In this document: piece by piece, positions 17,045 through 26,547 of the stretch
Numbering within the stretch: the first letter of the stretch is position 1
Layout: each line of letters begins with the position of its first letter
Source: Pseudomonas orientalis
Lineage (GTDB): Bacteria > Pseudomonadota > Gammaproteobacteria > Pseudomonadales > Pseudomonadaceae
Reading direction: 5' to 3'
Assembly (NCBI RefSeq): GCF_022807995.1
Contig: NZ_CP094351.1
Span: 2,821,001 to 2,885,000, forward strand
Length of the DNA: 64,000 nt
Program-made: the position numbers and the translations under genes
The notes under the pieces: model-generated
Told to the model about the DNA's origin: nothing
The model's database searches: none
Seen by the model: the letters and a program-made list of their open reading frames with translations, nothing else

Positions 17045-18349
17045 TTGGCCCCCTCTATCTCTCCCGTTCAGACTTCTGTCGTTCTTCCTGCCTCCACGAC
17101 AGTGGTGGTGATCGGAGGGGGCATTATCGGACTCACCGCGGCATTGTCGCTGGCAGAACGTGGCATACCCGTCACAGTACTTGAAAAGGGCCGAATTGCT
17201 GGCGAACAATCCTCGCGAAATCTGGGTTGGATCCGGAAAATGGGGCGGGACAAACTGGACCTCCCTCTTTCAATCGCTGCAGAAAAACTCTGGGGCACCA
17301 TGGCGCAACGGCTCAATGCCGATGTTGGCTACAGACAGACCGGTATTTTGTATACCGCCAGTTCAGCCTCAGAAATGGCTTCACATCAAGAATGGTTGAA
17401 CTCAGTCGCTGATGCCTCGCTCGACTCACGCCTGGTCACGGCGAGAGAAATCGCTGATCTTTCTCCAGGGTGCACCGTCGATTGGGCAGGCGGAATTTAT
17501 ACAGCCTCTGATGGCCGAGCAGAGCCTACTCTTGCCAGCAGCGCCATCGCACGGGCGGCTATTGCAAAAGGCGTTATCATCGTGGAGAACTGCGCGGTGC
17601 GAACGCTTTCCATGTCGGCAGGCAGCGTAAGCGGTGTTGTAACCGAGCGGGGGGAAGTGCGTTGCGATAACGTAATCCTTTCCGGCGGCACGTGGTCGAG
17701 ACGCTTCCTGGCTACCTTGGGTGTTCCCCTCTTGACGTTGCCGGTAGTCGCCTCAGTCCTTCGAACGGCTCCGCTGACGATAGAGGGAATGACTGAGATC
17801 GCGGTAGGAACTCCAGATATCTCTTTTCGCAAACATCAGGACGGCGGATATATCATTACGAACCGGGGAGCTTTCATGGTGCCGATCGTACCTGACAGCT
17901 TGCTGATCGGGCATCACTACTTTTCCACACTGCGTTCCCAATGGAAAAACATGAATCTTTCCCTGGGACGAGAGTTCATGACAGAACTGGCCCTGTCGCG
18001 ACGCAGTTCTGATCAAGGTAGCTCTGCTTTCGAGCGGCGACGGACAATAGACCCAAACGTCAATCACGGACTGAATCGGGCTGCATTACGCAATCTCACT
18101 GAAGCTTGGCCCGCCTTTAAAAAAGCCACCATAGAGCTCGAATGGGCTGGCATGATCGATGTAACGCCGGACGGCCTCCCAGTGATATCCCCCGTGGATA
18201 AAATCCCGGGCTTGACGCTTGCTTCCGGATTCTCAGGGCATGGTTTTGGCACCTCTCCAGCAGCCGGACAACTGGTCGCTGATCTCGTCACTGGCGACAC
18301 ACCCATAGTTAATCCCGCACCGTATCACCTCAAGCGCCAGCACAGCTGA
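17045..18349 (+). CDS. FAD-dependent amine oxidoreductase (DAO family)
   Basis: A 434-residue flavoprotein of the D-amino-acid-oxidase fold. The FAD site is VVVIGGGIIGLTAALSLAERG with the VTVLEKG acidic end; SSRNLGWIRKMGRD follows, and the C-terminal GFSGHGFGTSPAAGQLVADL closes the flavin pocket. It should oxidise a C-N bond, giving an imine and, if oxygen is the acceptor, H2O2. I prefer a TTG start at 17045 with AAGGA eight bases upstream; the ATG at 16970 would overlap ridA and add 25 residues of unlikely sequence. With RidA and the downstream aldehyde dehydrogenase it suggests amine to aldehyde to acid. Confidence 0.8.
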   Translation: MAPSISPVQTSVVLPASTTVVVIGGGIIGLTAALSLAERGIPVTVLEKGRIAGEQSSRNLGWIRKMGRDKLDLPLSIAAEKLWGTMAQRLNADVGYRQTGILYTASSASEMASHQEWLNSVADASLDSRLVTAREIADLSPGCTVDWAGGIYTASDGRAEPTLASSAIARAAIAKGVIIVENCAVRTLSMSAGSVSGVVTERGEVRCDNVILSGGTWSRRFLATLGVPLLTLPVVASVLRTAPLTIEGMTEIAVGTPDISFRKHQDGGYIITNRGAFMVPIVPDSLLIGHHYFSTLRSQWKNMNLSLGREFMTELALSRRSSDQGSSAFERRRTIDPNVNHGLNRAALRNLTEAWPAFKKATIELEWAGMIDVTPDGLPVISPVDKIPGLTLASGFSGHGFGTSPAAGQLVADLVTGDTPIVNPAPYHLKRQHS

Positions 18350-18585
18350 TCAAGCCAGGAAATCAGGGGTACCTCAGCAATCAAGCGTCCCATAGAACGT
18401 TAAACATGCAACCTGGAACCGCAAATTTCGGCGCAGACAGAAAAGCCTTCTTAGATCAAAAAGCTATAAAAATATTGTAGGTCACTGACCAAAAAAACTA
18501 GCCCACGGTATTGCTTCCCGGCATTCACTAGCATAGATTCGTCAGCATAATAAAAACTTGATGATGCGAACCGTGCGAGGCACCC

Positions 18586-19584
18586 ATGATGAATTCCCAA
18601 ACTGAGCTTCAAGATCAACGCTTCAAGTATCTGTATTTAAGCTCCAGATTGGGAACCATGCGCGCGGCGGCCGAAGAGCTGGAGCTCGCCGTCTCCTCCA
18701 TCAGTCGCCAGATTGCAAAACTGGAGTCCGATCTCGGTATTCAGCTCATACAAGAAGGTACTCACAGGATCTGCTTGACCGCCGCTGGTCAGGCTGCAGT
18801 TGATTATTATGTTGAGCGTATGGGTCATCACAATCTACTTTTGAAAAAACTCGGCCAACTCAAAGAAGGATATTTAAATAGAACAAGTATTGCGGTGGGC
18901 GAAGGACTGCTTAGCACTCAGGCCATAGGTGAGCTTTATCAATTTTTCAAAGCTAACCGACAATCGCACACTGAGCTTTTGATTGCGCCCTCTCACGAAG
19001 TTGAGCGAATGGTCGCTGAAGACGAAGCAGACATAGGATTGGTGTTTTCCCCTACCAAGACCGCAAACATCAATAGGCTCCATTCTTTCGATCAACCCAT
19101 GAGAGCTATTGTCCACCCCGACCACCCGCTGGCGGGCAGATCGATACTCAGTCTTCAAGACTTGGCTGACGAAGATATTGTTCTACCCCCCCCTGAGTAC
19201 CGGATCAGAGGGATTATTGATCAGTTGCGAAGTGAAAGCAGCGCTCACTTCCAGCCTTACATTACCTCAAACTCACTGAAGATAATGTTGGATCTCACGC
19301 GCAACGGCATAGCCTCGACAATACTCAGTGACTTCCCCGTCATTGATGAGTTATGCAATGGCACGTTAAAAGCTATTCCTATCGATTATCACGCGTTGAA
19401 TGTAACACAAGTACAAATTATTTCGCGCCAATCCAGGAAGCTGTCCCCTCTGTCGCGTGATTTGGTGCATTACTTGGCAATGGCGATAAACGCACAGATT
19501 CGGCGCATTCGTGATTGCAACAGCAGAAACCCCAATAAGATTTTCTTGGTTCGGAAAAATGCCATCGCTACGGCAGTTGACTAG
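18586..19584 (+). CDS. LysR-type regulator
   Basis: A 332-residue LysR protein. The DNA-binding region reads RFKYLYLSSRLGTMRAAAEE and SSISRQIAKLESDLGIQL; the effector domain follows. The C-terminus after SRDLVHYLAMAIN has about 30 extra residues. It follows the FAD enzyme by 236 bases on the same strand and ends 17 bases inside the convergent TetR gene. Likely regulates the amine-oxidation or iac genes; the target is not shown by the sequence. Confidence 0.8.
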   Translation: MMNSQTELQDQRFKYLYLSSRLGTMRAAAEELELAVSSISRQIAKLESDLGIQLIQEGTHRICLTAAGQAAVDYYVERMGHHNLLLKKLGQLKEGYLNRTSIAVGEGLLSTQAIGELYQFFKANRQSHTELLIAPSHEVERMVAEDEADIGLVFSPTKTANINRLHSFDQPMRAIVHPDHPLAGRSILSLQDLADEDIVLPPPEYRIRGIIDQLRSESSAHFQPYITSNSLKIMLDLTRNGIASTILSDFPVIDELCNGTLKAIPIDYHALNVTQVQIISRQSRKLSPLSRDLVHYLAMAINAQIRRIRDCNSRNPNKIFLVRKNAIATAVD

Positions 19585-20200
19585 CCTCTTTTTTCTGAGC
19601 GATATTTTCCATGATTCTCCATATGATTGATTTAGCGTCTTGAACTATTCGTTCATAATTCTGTGCATCCGGCCAATCCACCATGTAAAGCACCATAATG
19701 CCATCGATGTGTAACAGCACCTGGGTTGCGACCCGTTTTATGGTCTCACGCGATGCATCAGGGTAAACCCTGGTAAGGATTGTCGAAAATTTTCGCCTAT
19801 TGACTCTGTACAGTTTACGCTGAAAAAGGCGAGCCTCTACATCCCGGAGTGCCATCCCCCAGAGCTCGACGAAGATAGCTGTAACATCCAGTCGCATGAG
19901 ATCGCTAAACAAATAATCCAACACAGCACACATCTGTTGCTCGGGACTGTTATAGGACTCCATCATTATGAGTTTATAATTTCTCAGATAGTCATTTACG
20001 GTGTACCTGACCATCTCCAAAAATAGTTGATCTTTGGTCGGAAAAAAATATTGAAGATGACTCAGCGACATATCGACTTTTTTAGCCACGCTTCTCATAC
20101 TGAATCCAGCATTTCCCGAGTCGAGAAATACCATCCTTGCCTCGACCAAAATAGCCGTACGCCTCTCTTCAGTCTTTTGATTGTTTTTAGCAATCCTCAT
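19568..20200 (-). CDS. TetR-family regulator
   Basis: A 210-residue TetR protein. The helix-turn-helix is RTAILVEARMVFLDSGNAGF then SMRSVAKKVDMSLSHLQYFF; the rest is a helical ligand domain. Similar proteins (BetI/RutR-like) control catabolic and aldehyde dehydrogenase genes. It is divergent from the aldehyde dehydrogenase, with two palindromes in the 383-base gap, so control of that gene and of itself is likely. Converges on the LysR gene with a 17-base overlap of the ends. Confidence 0.85.
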   Translation of the reverse strand: MRIAKNNQKTEERRTAILVEARMVFLDSGNAGFSMRSVAKKVDMSLSHLQYFFPTKDQLFLEMVRYTVNDYLRNYKLIMMESYNSPEQQMCAVLDYLFSDLMRLDVTAIFVELWGMALRDVEARLFQRKLYRVNRRKFSTILTRVYPDASRETIKRVATQVLLHIDGIMVLYMVDWPDAQNYERIVQDAKSIIWRIMENIAQKKEASQLP

Positions 20201-20291
20201 TGAGAATTTCCTTTTTCACCTAAAAAATTTCCAGAAATTATACAACACTCTTAATTCGCCTTAAAGCCCATACTTGCTTGTATTACATACA

Positions 20292-20309
20292 GGCCAGATA
20301 TACCTGGCC
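20292..20309. promoter_or_regulatory. Candidate TetR operator
   Basis: GGCCAGATATACCTGGCC is an 18-base palindrome with 16 symmetric positions, 92 bases before the TetR gene in the TetR/aldehyde dehydrogenase divergent gap. Size and place fit a TetR site. Confidence 0.45.
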
Positions 20310-20451
20310 GGTTAGATGCACTACTTTTTTACCCGATATCGTCGTCTAAGCTTAGTGCAGTTGTGGTCCATGGCCTAGGGCACGATCAGCAAAAACCAAT
20401 CCGTCCTACACGCAAGTGAGACATTGGACGCACCACCTGGATGATTCGCCT

Positions 20452-20472
20452 TTGTTGCAGCAAGGGCAACAA
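20452..20472. promoter_or_regulatory. Second palindrome before aldehyde dehydrogenase
   Basis: TTGTTGC and GCAACAA, perfect arms with a 7-base spacer, about 110 bases before the aldehyde dehydrogenase start. Possible LysR or TetR site; no consensus recognised. Confidence 0.35.
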
Positions 20473-20583
20473 TAGGTACCTCTGCTGTCATTGTTCAACT
20501 CTTGACGGTGCGGGATATTAATTTCCATTATATTCCGCTAGTACGATAGCGGCCCCTGAAACAATAACAATGGGCATTCGATC

Positions 20584-22104
20584 ATGACATTGGCAAATAA
20601 CTACGAACACCTCAGCGCTGGGGCTAAATCCAGGATCGGCAAACGCACTCAAATCTTCATTAATGGTGAGTTCAGGGACCCGCATTCAGAAAAATACTTT
20701 TCTATCGCCGATCCTAGTAACGGTCTTGAATTAGGTCAAATCGCACAGGCAGACCAATTTGACGTCGACCTGGCAGTGGCCGCTGCACGCAAGGCATTTG
20801 AAGACAGCGCCTGGTCCAGAATGAGACCCTACCAACGTGAAGCTTTGATGCTGCGGCTAGCTGATTTGATTGCGGAAAATGCTCAGGAGCTTTCTGAACT
20901 CGAGACGCTCAGCAGTGGCCGCCTTATTCGAAACACTCGCGCATTCGATGCGGACCTGTCGGTTTATACGCTGCGTTATATGGCGGGGTGGTCCACCAAA
21001 ATCTCTGGAAAAACCCTGGATTTGTCCGTTCCTTACCTTCCGGATCAAAAATTCTTTGGTTTCACAAAACGATCGCCTCTGGGTGTCGTAGCAGCAATTA
21101 CCCCGTGGAACGTGCCGCTTTGCCAAGCGGTCTGGAAATTGGCACCTGTTCTTGCAACGGGGTGCACTGTTGTTCTCAAGCCCGCTGAGCAAACCCCGTT
21201 CACTACTTTGCGCCTGGCGGAGCTGTGTAATGAAGCTGGTATTCCACCTGGAGTTGTCAATGTCATTACCGGCCTAGGTCATGAAGTGGGCGCGGCGCTT
21301 GTTGAGCACCCTGGCGTGGACAAGATAAGTTTTACAGGCTCGACCGAGACAGGGAAACGAATCGCCGCAATAGCAGCGCCTCTGATGAAAAAATACACGC
21401 TTGAACTCGGCGGAAAGTCACCGGTCGTCATCGCCGAAGATGCCGATCTGAACATCGCTATTCCCGGCGCTGCCTGGGCTATTTTCGGCAATCATGGTCA
21501 AAACTGCTGCGCAGGTTCTCGGCTGTACGTCCACGAACGCCACTACGCCGAAGTCACTGCGGGAGTCGCTGAAATCGCACGGACCATCAAAATTGGCCCG
21601 GGTCTGGATTTAAGTTCGCAGATGGGCCCACTCGTTCATCACGCCCACCGCGACAAGGTTATGAGCATGATCCACCAGGGCCTTGAGTCCGGTGCAGAAT
21701 TACTGTGTGGGGGCGAAACGATCAACAGCCCTGGTGCTTATATTCAGCCTACCATTTTGACCGACCTTACAAACAACAGCATCACATCCCAAAAGGAGAT
21801 TTTTGGGCCGGTGCTAACAGCCTTTTCCTTCAAGGACGACCGTGAGGTTATCCAGCGCGCCAATGCGACCTCATTTGGTTTGGGAGCCAGTATCTGGACC
21901 AAAAACGTCGATCGGATCACGAGCTTCTTCGGCGGCGTGAAGGCAGGCACTATCTGGATCAATAACCACAATGTGCTGGATCTCAGTCTCCCCTTCGGCG
22001 GCATGAAGGATTCGGGCGCAGGTCATGAATTGGGTGAAGAAGGCTTACTCGCCCACACGTCACTCAAGGCCGGTGTTATGCGTGTTTTTGATCAGGCTGA
22101 ATGA
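20584..22104 (+). CDS. NAD-dependent aldehyde dehydrogenase
   Basis: A 506-residue ALDH-superfamily enzyme. The catalytic cysteine is in GQNCCAGSR and the general-base glutamate in LELGGKSP; the NAD-binding SFTGSTETGK and the substrate-channel APWN-like TPWNVPL are present. Close to phenylacetaldehyde/indole-acetaldehyde type dehydrogenases. In this setting it would turn an arylacetaldehyde made by the amine-oxidation genes into the acid, for example indole-3-acetate for the Iac enzymes. IacF2 follows on the same strand after 67 bases, so the two are probably co-transcribed. Confidence 0.85.
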   Translation: MTLANNYEHLSAGAKSRIGKRTQIFINGEFRDPHSEKYFSIADPSNGLELGQIAQADQFDVDLAVAAARKAFEDSAWSRMRPYQREALMLRLADLIAENAQELSELETLSSGRLIRNTRAFDADLSVYTLRYMAGWSTKISGKTLDLSVPYLPDQKFFGFTKRSPLGVVAAITPWNVPLCQAVWKLAPVLATGCTVVLKPAEQTPFTTLRLAELCNEAGIPPGVVNVITGLGHEVGAALVEHPGVDKISFTGSTETGKRIAAIAAPLMKKYTLELGGKSPVVIAEDADLNIAIPGAAWAIFGNHGQNCCAGSRLYVHERHYAEVTAGVAEIARTIKIGPGLDLSSQMGPLVHHAHRDKVMSMIHQGLESGAELLCGGETINSPGAYIQPTILTDLTNNSITSQKEIFGPVLTAFSFKDDREVIQRANATSFGLGASIWTKNVDRITSFFGGVKAGTIWINNHNVLDLSLPFGGMKDSGAGHELGEEGLLAHTSLKAGVMRVFDQAE

Positions 22105-22171
22105 AGATTGGCGAGCTTTTTTTAAACCATCAAGATGAATTGTCTTCCCGCGTGCGTACAGGTATTACCCG

Positions 22172-23125
22172 ATGAATGAACTCCTAAACGTAGTCGTGCT
22201 TAAACGAGTGCTGCAAGGTGATGATGTGGTCGTCATCGAGCTGGCGCGGGCAGACCGCGGCAATTTGCCGACCTTTGAAGCCGGTGCCCATATTGATGTG
22301 CACCTCCCCTCAAGTGTGATCCGCCAATATTCGTTGTGCGGCGATCCCGCTGACGCAGGCATTTATCGCCTTGGGGTATTGAGAGATCCTCAATCCAGGG
22401 GTGGATCCATTGCAGTCCATCAGGAATTGCTTGAAGGCGTAAAGGTCAACATTAGCCTGCCTCGTAACCATTTCCCGCTGGACTTGAATGCCGAACGTTC
22501 AATCCTGCTCGGAGGGGGTATTGGCATCACACCGATGCTGGCCATGGCCTATGCGCTTGAAGCCAAGGGCAAGGCGTTTGAAATGCATTATTGCGCACGC
22601 TCACGTAGCCGAAGTGCGTTTCTTGAAGAGTTGGAGGGCTCCGTATTTTCCCAAGCCGTCCAGCTGCACTTCGACGATGAACCTGAAAGCAAACTGGACC
22701 TCAAACGCGTATTAGGAGGCAGCCAGGAGACGGCTCACATCTATACATGCGGACCGGGAGGTTTTATGGAGTGGGTTATCAATAATGCTCTCGAACTCGG
22801 CTACCCTGATGCACACATTCACCGCGAATACTTTCAGGCCGACATTGATACCAATGGGTCTGGTTTTGAGGTTGTGGCGGCGCGCAGCGGTAAAATCGTC
22901 AATGTCATGACCGGGCAGACCATTTATCAAGCACTGGCTGAAGTAGGTATTGATATCGAAATATCCTGCGAGCAGGGTGTTTGTGGCACATGCCTTTGTG
23001 ATGTTTTAGAGGGTGAACCAGACCATCGAGATGTGTATCTCACTGCTGATGAAAAAGCGGCGAACGATACGATATTAGTATGCTGTTCACGATCAAAATC
23101 TCCACGATTGGTGCTGGACATATAA
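22172..23125 (+). CDS. iacF: Dioxygenase reductase IacF, intact copy
   Basis: A 317-residue reductase of the phthalate dioxygenase reductase class: flavin-binding RQYSLCGDP, NAD-binding ILLGGGIGITPMLAMAYALE, and the C-terminal 2Fe-2S loop SCEQGVCGTCLCDVLEGE with a last cysteine in ILVCCSRSKS. It passes electrons from NADH to the IacC Rieske centre. It contains the YRLGVLRDPQSRGGS segment deleted in copy 1, so this is the only complete IacF in the window. It lies downstream of the aldehyde dehydrogenase, far from iacC2D2, an unusual split. Confidence 0.85.
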   Translation: MNELLNVVVLKRVLQGDDVVVIELARADRGNLPTFEAGAHIDVHLPSSVIRQYSLCGDPADAGIYRLGVLRDPQSRGGSIAVHQELLEGVKVNISLPRNHFPLDLNAERSILLGGGIGITPMLAMAYALEAKGKAFEMHYCARSRSRSAFLEELEGSVFSQAVQLHFDDEPESKLDLKRVLGGSQETAHIYTCGPGGFMEWVINNALELGYPDAHIHREYFQADIDTNGSGFEVVAARSGKIVNVMTGQTIYQALAEVGIDIEISCEQGVCGTCLCDVLEGEPDHRDVYLTADEKAANDTILVCCSRSKSPRLVLDI

Positions 23126-23387
23126 CGTCAAAAGGGGTGCACCGCCGGCGTCATTTGCCTTGGGCGTCCTCAGCAATGTAATGACACACACAGGCTATGG
23201 CGCAGGGGCTATCATGCTTTGCCGCTCAAGCAAACCCATTGAGCCCACCGGGATTTTTTCCTGCCATATCGGCGATTGAAATTCCTCTGTCTTACACATG
23301 ACTACTGCTTTGCGCCGGTTAGCGTTGGCGCTATCCATTCGGCAGTTTCAATCCAGCGCTGCCTGACAAAGTGCAGCTGAGAATTTT

Positions 23388-24464
23388 ATGCTTAAGAATA
23401 ACCTTCAGGGCTTATGGAAATATCGAGTGCCGTTTTTGGGCATATTCAGTATCGCGACTGCTCTTGTGCTGGCTTTTGCCTGGACAGGAGGATTCTTAGG
23501 CACCGGCGTTACCACAAAAGAATTTCTGGGTGATTCCCTGGATCATTTTCCGCCAGGCTATCGACGGGCCCACGGTAAGGGTATGTGTTTCAGTGGGACT
23601 TTTCATGCGAGCGGCGCAGCCGTCCCTCTGTCGACCTCACGTATTTTTCTACCGGCTAACATTCCCGCTGTCGGGCGTTTTTCAATCGGCACCGTGGACC
23701 CGCATGCGGCGGACAATTCGACGGCGACCGTCAGCATGGCACTCATGCTGGTAGGCGACGATAAGTCACAGTGGCGAATGAAGCTCAACAACGAACCCTA
23801 CTTCGCGACTCGGGATGCTGAGGGTTTCCTGGCCCAGGTCGAAGCCTTTGAACCGGTGGCTGGGACTGGACAACCAGCCCCGGACAAGGTGGCCGCGTTT
23901 TTTCAAAAATATCCAGAGGCTCGCAAGTCTGTAGAGCGAGAGGCGAACGCAACTTGGCCGGCCAGTTTTGCAGGAACCGAATATAATTCCATCAACGCCT
24001 TCGTACTCATTGCAGCGGATGGAAAACGTCAACCTGTGCGCTGGTCCATGCGCCCTCGTGCGGCTGTAGAGATGTTGAGCAAAGAGGCTCATGCGCAAGC
24101 CAGTCATGACTTCCTGTTTGATGAAATAACTCAGCGTGTGGGTGTAGCACCCTTGTATTGGGATCTGGTATTCCAACTGGCCGAGGCAGGAGATCCGGTG
24201 AACGACCCTTCTCAACCATGGCCGAGCAATCGCAAGGAGGTAATCGCTGGGACGCTAGAGGTCAACCAGGTGGTAGAGCAAACTCATGGGGCATGTCGTG
24301 ACATTAACTTTGACCCTACGCTTGTACCTTCAGGAATAGCACTTTCAGACGATCCGGTGCTTGCAGCCCGTGCGGGTATTTATTCCCAGTCCTATAACGC
24401 CAGGTTAAGAGAAATCGGTTTTGGTAAAGCCACTGACGCGGTTGGCAAAAAGGAAACCAAATAA
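23388..24464 (+). CDS. Membrane-anchored catalase-like heme peroxidase
   Basis: A 358-residue protein of the small catalase-related (SrpA-like) peroxidase family. A single N-terminal membrane segment (FLGIFSIATALVLAFAWTGG) should anchor it facing the periplasm. The distal histidine is in RAHGKGMCFSGTF and the proximal heme tyrosine in GIYSQSYNARLREIG. It would remove H2O2. The stop overlaps the next ATG (TAATG), coupling it to cytochrome b561, a pairing known for this family. It may protect against peroxide made by the FAD amine oxidase. Confidence 0.8.
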   Translation: MLKNNLQGLWKYRVPFLGIFSIATALVLAFAWTGGFLGTGVTTKEFLGDSLDHFPPGYRRAHGKGMCFSGTFHASGAAVPLSTSRIFLPANIPAVGRFSIGTVDPHAADNSTATVSMALMLVGDDKSQWRMKLNNEPYFATRDAEGFLAQVEAFEPVAGTGQPAPDKVAAFFQKYPEARKSVEREANATWPASFAGTEYNSINAFVLIAADGKRQPVRWSMRPRAAVEMLSKEAHAQASHDFLFDEITQRVGVAPLYWDLVFQLAEAGDPVNDPSQPWPSNRKEVIAGTLEVNQVVEQTHGACRDINFDPTLVPSGIALSDDPVLAARAGIYSQSYNARLREIGFGKATDAVGKKETK

Positions 24465-25021
24465 TGCATACCCAGCAGAAGCACACCGGTGTGCAAAATT
24501 TCAATTTCGCGGCACGGGTGCTCCATTGGCTCATGGCTGTACTTATCCTGGCCATGCTATTTATAGGCGTCGGCATGATGTCTTCTCTGAGCCTGCGTCC
24601 CTGGCTCATTGATCTTCATAGGCCTCTGGGAATCGCCATTCTTCTTTTGGCTATCCTGCGTCTAAGCAATCGGCTTTTAAGCACCACGCCGCCATTGCCT
24701 GCCAGCGTACCGTACTGGCAGGCAATGGCGGCGCATGTTTCGCATCTATTGCTCTACTTGCTGATGCTCTGCCTGCCACTGCTCGGTTGGGCGACGCTCT
24801 CTGCCGGAAATTGGCCTGTCACCATGTTCGTGGGCTGGAACCTTCCACCCATTGCTCCTGTCAGCTCCGCGCTTTACGCTTGGTTTCGGGCCGCACATGG
24901 GTTATTCGCCTGGGTTCTGTTTCTGCTTGTGTTAGGACATCTTTGCGCAGCGCTGATACATGCTTGGATATACCGCGACGGCGTCTTTTCCAGCATCACG
25001 CGTAAGGCTCGTGGTAAATAA
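24464..25021 (+). CDS. Cytochrome b561
   Basis: A 185-residue integral membrane cytochrome b with four hydrophobic helices: VLHWLMAVLILAMLFIGVG, the second near HRPLGIAILLLAIL, the third near HVSHLLLYLLMLCLPLLGW, and the fourth near HGLFAWVLFLLVLGHLCAAL. Heme-ligand histidines are found in FAARVLHW, DLHRPLG, HVSHL and GHLCAAL. Probably donates electrons to the upstream catalase-like protein. The next gene, a LysR regulator, starts directly after its stop. Confidence 0.88.
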   Translation: MHTQQKHTGVQNFNFAARVLHWLMAVLILAMLFIGVGMMSSLSLRPWLIDLHRPLGIAILLLAILRLSNRLLSTTPPLPASVPYWQAMAAHVSHLLLYLLMLCLPLLGWATLSAGNWPVTMFVGWNLPPIAPVSSALYAWFRAAHGLFAWVLFLLVLGHLCAALIHAWIYRDGVFSSITRKARGK

Positions 25022-25963
25022 ATGACGCACATCAACATGGCCACGATCGATCTGAATCTTCTCAGGACTTTTGTGGTTATTTGGGAACACCGCAACCTGA
25101 CAATCGCGGCCGAACGCCTACACCTCAGCCAGCCCGCCGTCAGTCATGCACTGCGTCGACTACGCGATGTGTTTGACGATCCGCTGTTCGTACGAACAGC
25201 AACGTCGATGGAGCCGACTGACGCAGCTATCCGCCTGCACGGCCCCATTGAACATGCGCTGACTATTATTCAAAGCGCATTAATGATGTTTTCGAACTTT
25301 GAACCGAAAACAGCGGATCGTACTTTTCGCATCTCCATGTCGGATATGTCGCAACTTTATGTGCTACCGACGGTGATGGAAGTGCTAGCGCGCGAGGCGC
25401 CGAAAGTACGCCTGGATGTGCGTCAAATGCCTATAGAACAACTGGCTATGGCATTGCGCAAAGGTGATGTAGATATCGCGATAGGCTATCTGGTGGAACT
25501 TGGTGAAGAATGCATCTACGAAAACTTGCTAGACGATGAATTCATTTGTCTGTTGCGCAACGGCCATCCTTTTCAGGAAAATGAATTGAGCGTTCAGGAC
25601 CTACTCGCCCTGCGCTATGTTGACGTTTCGAGCAATATTACCGGCCATGGCCTAACCGCCGATGCAGCATTTGGAAAGGCCGGCATTGCGCGCGAAATCG
25701 CTCTGAAAGTACCTAACTTTACGATTGCCCCGAAAATCGTTGCCAACACTGATCTGGCATTGATTCTGCCGCGTGCCATTGCCATGCAGCTAAACCGCGA
25801 CCAGCGCTATCGGCTGCTGAGTCTGCCCATCGAATTGCCATCAATTTCGGTGGGACTTTATTGCCATAGCCGTTTCCTATCGGATGCCGGGATAACCTGG
25901 CTGCGCGGGTTAATCATTAGTCTGTTTGCCTCCGGCAGCCATACTGGAGTTCACATCAAATGA
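25022..25963 (+). CDS. LysR-type regulator, NodD/NahR-like
   Basis: A 313-residue LysR protein of the NodD/NahR branch: DLNLLRTFVVIWEHRNLTIA, then SQPAVSHALRRLRDVFDDPL and the effector domain (VRLDVRQMPIEQLAMALRKG). Members often sense aromatic acids. A second start at 25040 (MATIDLN) is possible. It is immediately downstream of cytochrome b561, so it may be co-transcribed with the peroxidase pair, and close to iacG2 and iacA, which makes IAA a candidate inducer. No iacR (MarR type) gene was found in the window. Confidence 0.8.
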   Translation: MTHINMATIDLNLLRTFVVIWEHRNLTIAAERLHLSQPAVSHALRRLRDVFDDPLFVRTATSMEPTDAAIRLHGPIEHALTIIQSALMMFSNFEPKTADRTFRISMSDMSQLYVLPTVMEVLAREAPKVRLDVRQMPIEQLAMALRKGDVDIAIGYLVELGEECIYENLLDDEFICLLRNGHPFQENELSVQDLLALRYVDVSSNITGHGLTADAAFGKAGIAREIALKVPNFTIAPKIVANTDLALILPRAIAMQLNRDQRYRLLSLPIELPSISVGLYCHSRFLSDAGITWLRGLIISLFASGSHTGVHIK

Positions 25964-26019
25964 GGCGTGCGGGCATTGTTTATAAACCCTGTCACCCGCG
26001 AATGGGGAACTGCAATTAT

Positions 26020-26547
26020 TCAGGACGCCGAAGTCTGTACGTTGACGGCTGCAGGCCGCCCCAGACGGTGAAAGTTTCTCCCAAAGTAAATCAGACTCTC
26101 CCCCTCTTCACGGACCTGAATTTGGTTAATTTCGACAAATAATACCGAGTGCGATCCGACTTCCTTGATATCTACTATGTTCCCTTCGAGGCTTGCTAGG
26201 GCGTCGTTCAACACCGGTAGGCCCGAGGAGCCTGTCCGCCAATCCTGGTCGGCAAAACGTTCAGCAGGCGGCAGGTCGGTCATACCAGCAAACTGTCGCG
26301 CAACACCCTCCAGATCACCGGTCAGTATATTTACGCATAACGCCCTGTTGCCCAGCAACGCTTCATGAATTGAACTGTTACGGTTGATGCAAACCAATAA
26401 TGTTGGGGGTGTATCAGTGACCGAACAGACCGCACTCGCAGTTAATCCGAAGCGACCATGGGGGCCATCGGTAGTAATGATATTCACCGCCGCAGACAAT
26501 AATGACAGCGCTTGCCGAAAATGTTGTTTTGATTGATCGCTAACCAT
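26020..26547 (-). CDS. iacG: Flavin reductase IacG, intact copy
   Basis: A 175-residue HpaC-like flavin reductase: FRQALSLLSAAVNIITTDGP, the [20 protein letters not shown] flavin-binding block, CVNILTGDLEGVARQFAG and KEVGSHSVLFVEI. It should supply reduced flavin to IacA, whose gene starts 260 bases away on the other strand. The ATG at 26547 is my choice; a GTG three codons earlier is possible and neither has an ideal ribosome site. It is the unbroken counterpart of the copy at 2635-3130. Confidence 0.85.
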   Translation of the reverse strand: MVSDQSKQHFRQALSLLSAAVNIITTDGPHGRFGLTASAVCSVTDTPPTLLVCINRNSSIHEALLGNRALCVNILTGDLEGVARQFAGMTDLPPAERFADQDWRTGSSGLPVLNDALASLEGNIVDIKEVGSHSVLFVEINQIQVREEGESLIYFGRNFHRLGRPAAVNVQTSAS

